Below, one piece after another: positions 41,504 through 42,962 of a DNA stretch of 42,962 nucleotides; position 1 is the first letter of the stretch, and each line of letters starts with the position of its first letter. The position numbers and the translations under genes were made by a program. Source of the stretch: JBBQVS01 sp038211295 (GTDB lineage: Bacteria > Chloroflexota > Ktedonobacteria > Ktedonobacterales > Ktedonobacteraceae); assembly GCA_038211295.1 (NCBI GenBank), contig JBBQVS010000029.1, positions 1 to 42,962 of the forward strand. The letters are read 5' to 3'. The notes beneath the pieces were generated by a model. That model had not been told where the DNA came from. It was given only the letters and a program-made list of their open reading frames with translations, and made no database searches.

Positions 41504-42391
41504 ATGCCCACCATACTAGCTCCTACGGTCTGGTCAGGCCGCCGTCTTACATGGGGCGAGCAGACGCATATCATGAGTATTGTGAATGTTACGCCCGATT
41601 CTTTTTCGGGCGATGGTCTCGCGCAAGAGACGTTGACCGAAGAGGAGTTTGTGCAAAGCGCGGTTGTGCAAGCGCAGCATGCTGTTGCCGAGGGCGCGAT
41701 CCTGATAGATGTCGGTGGCGAGTCCACGCGTCCTCACGCGCAAAATAACGTTTCTGCCGCACAAGAACTTGCGCGTGTCCTTCCCGTTATTCGCGCTCTG
41801 CACGCAGCACTTCCACCAACCATCATGATTTCGATTGATACGTACAAAGCAGAGGTCGCAGCACAAGCTCTCGACGCAGGTGCCTGCATTGTCAATGACG
41901 TGTGGGGATTACGCAAAGACCCTGCAATGGTGGAAGTGGTGAAACACTATGGCGTTCCTGTTGTGCTGATGGCGAATATGCGCGGCTACACTAAACGGGA
42001 GATTGTGAGTGATGTAAGCCGTTACCTTGCTCGCAGTATCGATCTAGCCCTGGACGCGGGGATAGCATGGGAGCATCTTATCATCGACCCTGGAATTGGT
42101 TTTGGCACAACGCCGGAAGAGAATTTAACGCTGTTGCATCGCCTGGGGGAACTTCGCGCACTGGGACGCCCGATTTTGCTCGGTGTTTCGCGCAAATCCA
42201 CCATTGGACGCGTGCTTGGTGGCTTGCCTGCGTCCGAGCGGCTAGAGGGAACTGCCGCGGGTGTGGCGTTGGGCATCGCGCAGGGAGCCGATATTGTGCG
42301 CGTCCACGATGTACGCGAGATGGCGCGTGTGGTCAAGATGAGCGATGCTATTGTGCGTGGCACATTCACACTCTCCCCCGAATGGCAATAG
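41504..42391 (+). CDS. folP: Dihydropteroate synthase
   Basis: Makes 7,8-dihydropteroate from p-aminobenzoate and the pterin diphosphate; the sulfonamide target. The 295-aa TIM barrel shows IMSIVNVTPDSFSGDG, LIDVGGESTRPH, SIDTYKAEVA, IVNDVWG, DPGIGFG, LGVSRKS and VRVHDVREM. The longer open frame begins at 41417 but the ATG at 41504 gives the normal N-terminus. A TATAAT at 41450-41455 may be its -10. folC follows after 32 bases in the same direction. Confidence 0.96.
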   Translation: MPTILAPTVWSGRRLTWGEQTHIMSIVNVTPDSFSGDGLAQETLTEEEFVQSAVVQAQHAVAEGAILIDVGGESTRPHAQNNVSAAQELARVLPVIRALHAALPPTIMISIDTYKAEVAAQALDAGACIVNDVWGLRKDPAMVEVVKHYGVPVVLMANMRGYTKREIVSDVSRYLARSIDLALDAGIAWEHLIIDPGIGFGTTPEENLTLLHRLGELRALGRPILLGVSRKSTIGRVLGGLPASERLEGTAAGVALGIAQGADIVRVHDVREMARVVKMSDAIVRGTFTLSPEWQ

Positions 42392-42423
42392 CGAATCGTG
42401 TTTTCGCGCAGGAGAAGATACAC

Positions 42424-42962
42424 ATGAATTATCAAGAGGCTTTAGCCTATATTTATGGTTTCAGCGATTTTGAACGTGGCTCATCGTTCACACGAGACCG
42501 CAACGAAAACCAGTTGCGTGAACTCGCGTTACTCGAACTGCTGGGCAATCCGCAGGAGCAGTACACAAGTACGCTTATCGCCGGTACAAAGGGCAAAGGT
42601 TCAACCGCGACGATGATTGAGCGTGTTCTGCGCGAAGCAGGCGGACACATTGGACTCTACACACAACCCGACTTGCATACGTTTCGCGAACGCACCCGCG
42701 TCGATGGTCGTTTGATACGTGAAGATGAGGTCGCTGCCCTTGTACCAGAGTTACGGGATTGTGTTGAGCATGTGCAGGCGTCGGGGAAGCTCGGCCCGTT
42801 TATCACCTATGAGGTCGCAACCGCGTTGACCTTCCTCTATTTTGCTCGTGAACATGTCGATCATGCCGTCGTCGAGGTTGGCATTGGCGGACGACTCGAT
42901 GCCACAAATATCCTTCACCCACTTGTTGCGGTTATCACCTCTATCAGCTATGACCACATGCA
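42424..42962 (+). CDS. folC: Folylpolyglutamate synthase / dihydrofolate synthase (5' part)
   Basis: The frame from ATG 42424 (GGAG upstream) runs off the right edge, 179 codons seen. The Mur-ligase-type P-loop GTKGKGST, the TQPDLHTFRERTRVDG segment (usual SPHL replaced by QPDL) and VEVGIGGRLDATN are diagnostic. The enzyme adds glutamate to dihydropteroate or tetrahydrofolate, the next steps after FolP, its upstream neighbour. Confidence 0.94.
   Translation, partial: MNYQEALAYIYGFSDFERGSSFTRDRNENQLRELALLELLGNPQEQYTSTLIAGTKGKGSTATMIERVLREAGGHIGLYTQPDLHTFRERTRVDGRLIREDEVAALVPELRDCVEHVQASGKLGPFITYEVATALTFLYFAREHVDHAVVEVGIGGRLDATNILHPLVAVITSISYDHM

Overview
The window reads as a bacterial chromosome segment, most likely from Ktedonobacteria (phylum Chloroflexota). 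This is inferred from gene content and architecture: MEP-pathway genes, a fused AroK-AroB, CBS-type family II pyrophosphatase beside an H+-translocating pyrophosphatase, large threonine/proline-rich secreted propeller and WD40 proteins, and a TnpB element with an accessory ribbon-helix-helix gene. No rRNA or marker gene fixes the taxonomy. The sequence is almost entirely coding, with about 40 genes, one tRNA and one decayed insertion sequence.

Layout. 1-5280: tail of an unrecognised gene, then the classic cluster cdsA-dxr-rseP-ispG (phospholipid precursor, isoprenoid precursor and intramembrane proteolysis), closed by a terminator. 5298-5453: tRNA-Val(GAC) on the minus strand with its own promoter and terminator. 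5688-8384: a large secreted CHAP-domain protein carrying a seven-repeat propeller. 8502-14896: one long co-directional run: aroKB, aroQ, pepP, efp, a BCCP-like gene, xseA, xseB and a DUF212 membrane protein. 15117-16394: a degenerate IS200/IS605 element whose ends still follow IS608 rules. 16451-18803: orphan response regulator, hexapeptide acyltransferase, DUF4388-like protein. 18869-21763 (minus): an ABC-F ATPase with a long structured leader, and a TetR-SMR efflux pair with a palindromic operator. 22009-23259: Lon-N domain protein and two small genes. 23342-26967: divergent EF-G-like GTPase and a serine hydroxymethyltransferase. 27229-37797: LEA-like/DUF4332 protein, M19 dipeptidase, ligA, ABM monooxygenase, PLD lipoprotein, hppA, CBS-PPase and a small secreted protein. 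37952-42962: ubiquitin-like/WD40 membrane protein, polyprenyl synthase, zinc-binding tail-anchored protein, folP and the start of folC.

Functional links. dxr, ispG and the polyprenyl diphosphate synthase belong to isoprenoid synthesis; cdsA, the prenyl synthase and DNA ligase metabolism release pyrophosphate or related products that the two adjacent pyrophosphatases could remove. aroKB-aroQ form a translationally coupled shikimate block. glyA, folP and folC belong to folate/C1 metabolism but are dispersed.

Most interesting observation: the BCCP-like protein in the efp-xseA-xseB operon keeps the biotinyl-domain fold signature but has Asn at the position of the biotinylated Lys, and the accC gene that normally follows accB is absent. 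It resembles the plant BADC class of lysine-less BCCP paralogues. Other notable items are the candidate attenuator in front of the ABC-F gene, the propeller interrupted by a 236-residue Thr/Pro-rich insertion, and the IS608-like ends around a TnpB that has lost its first RuvC segment.
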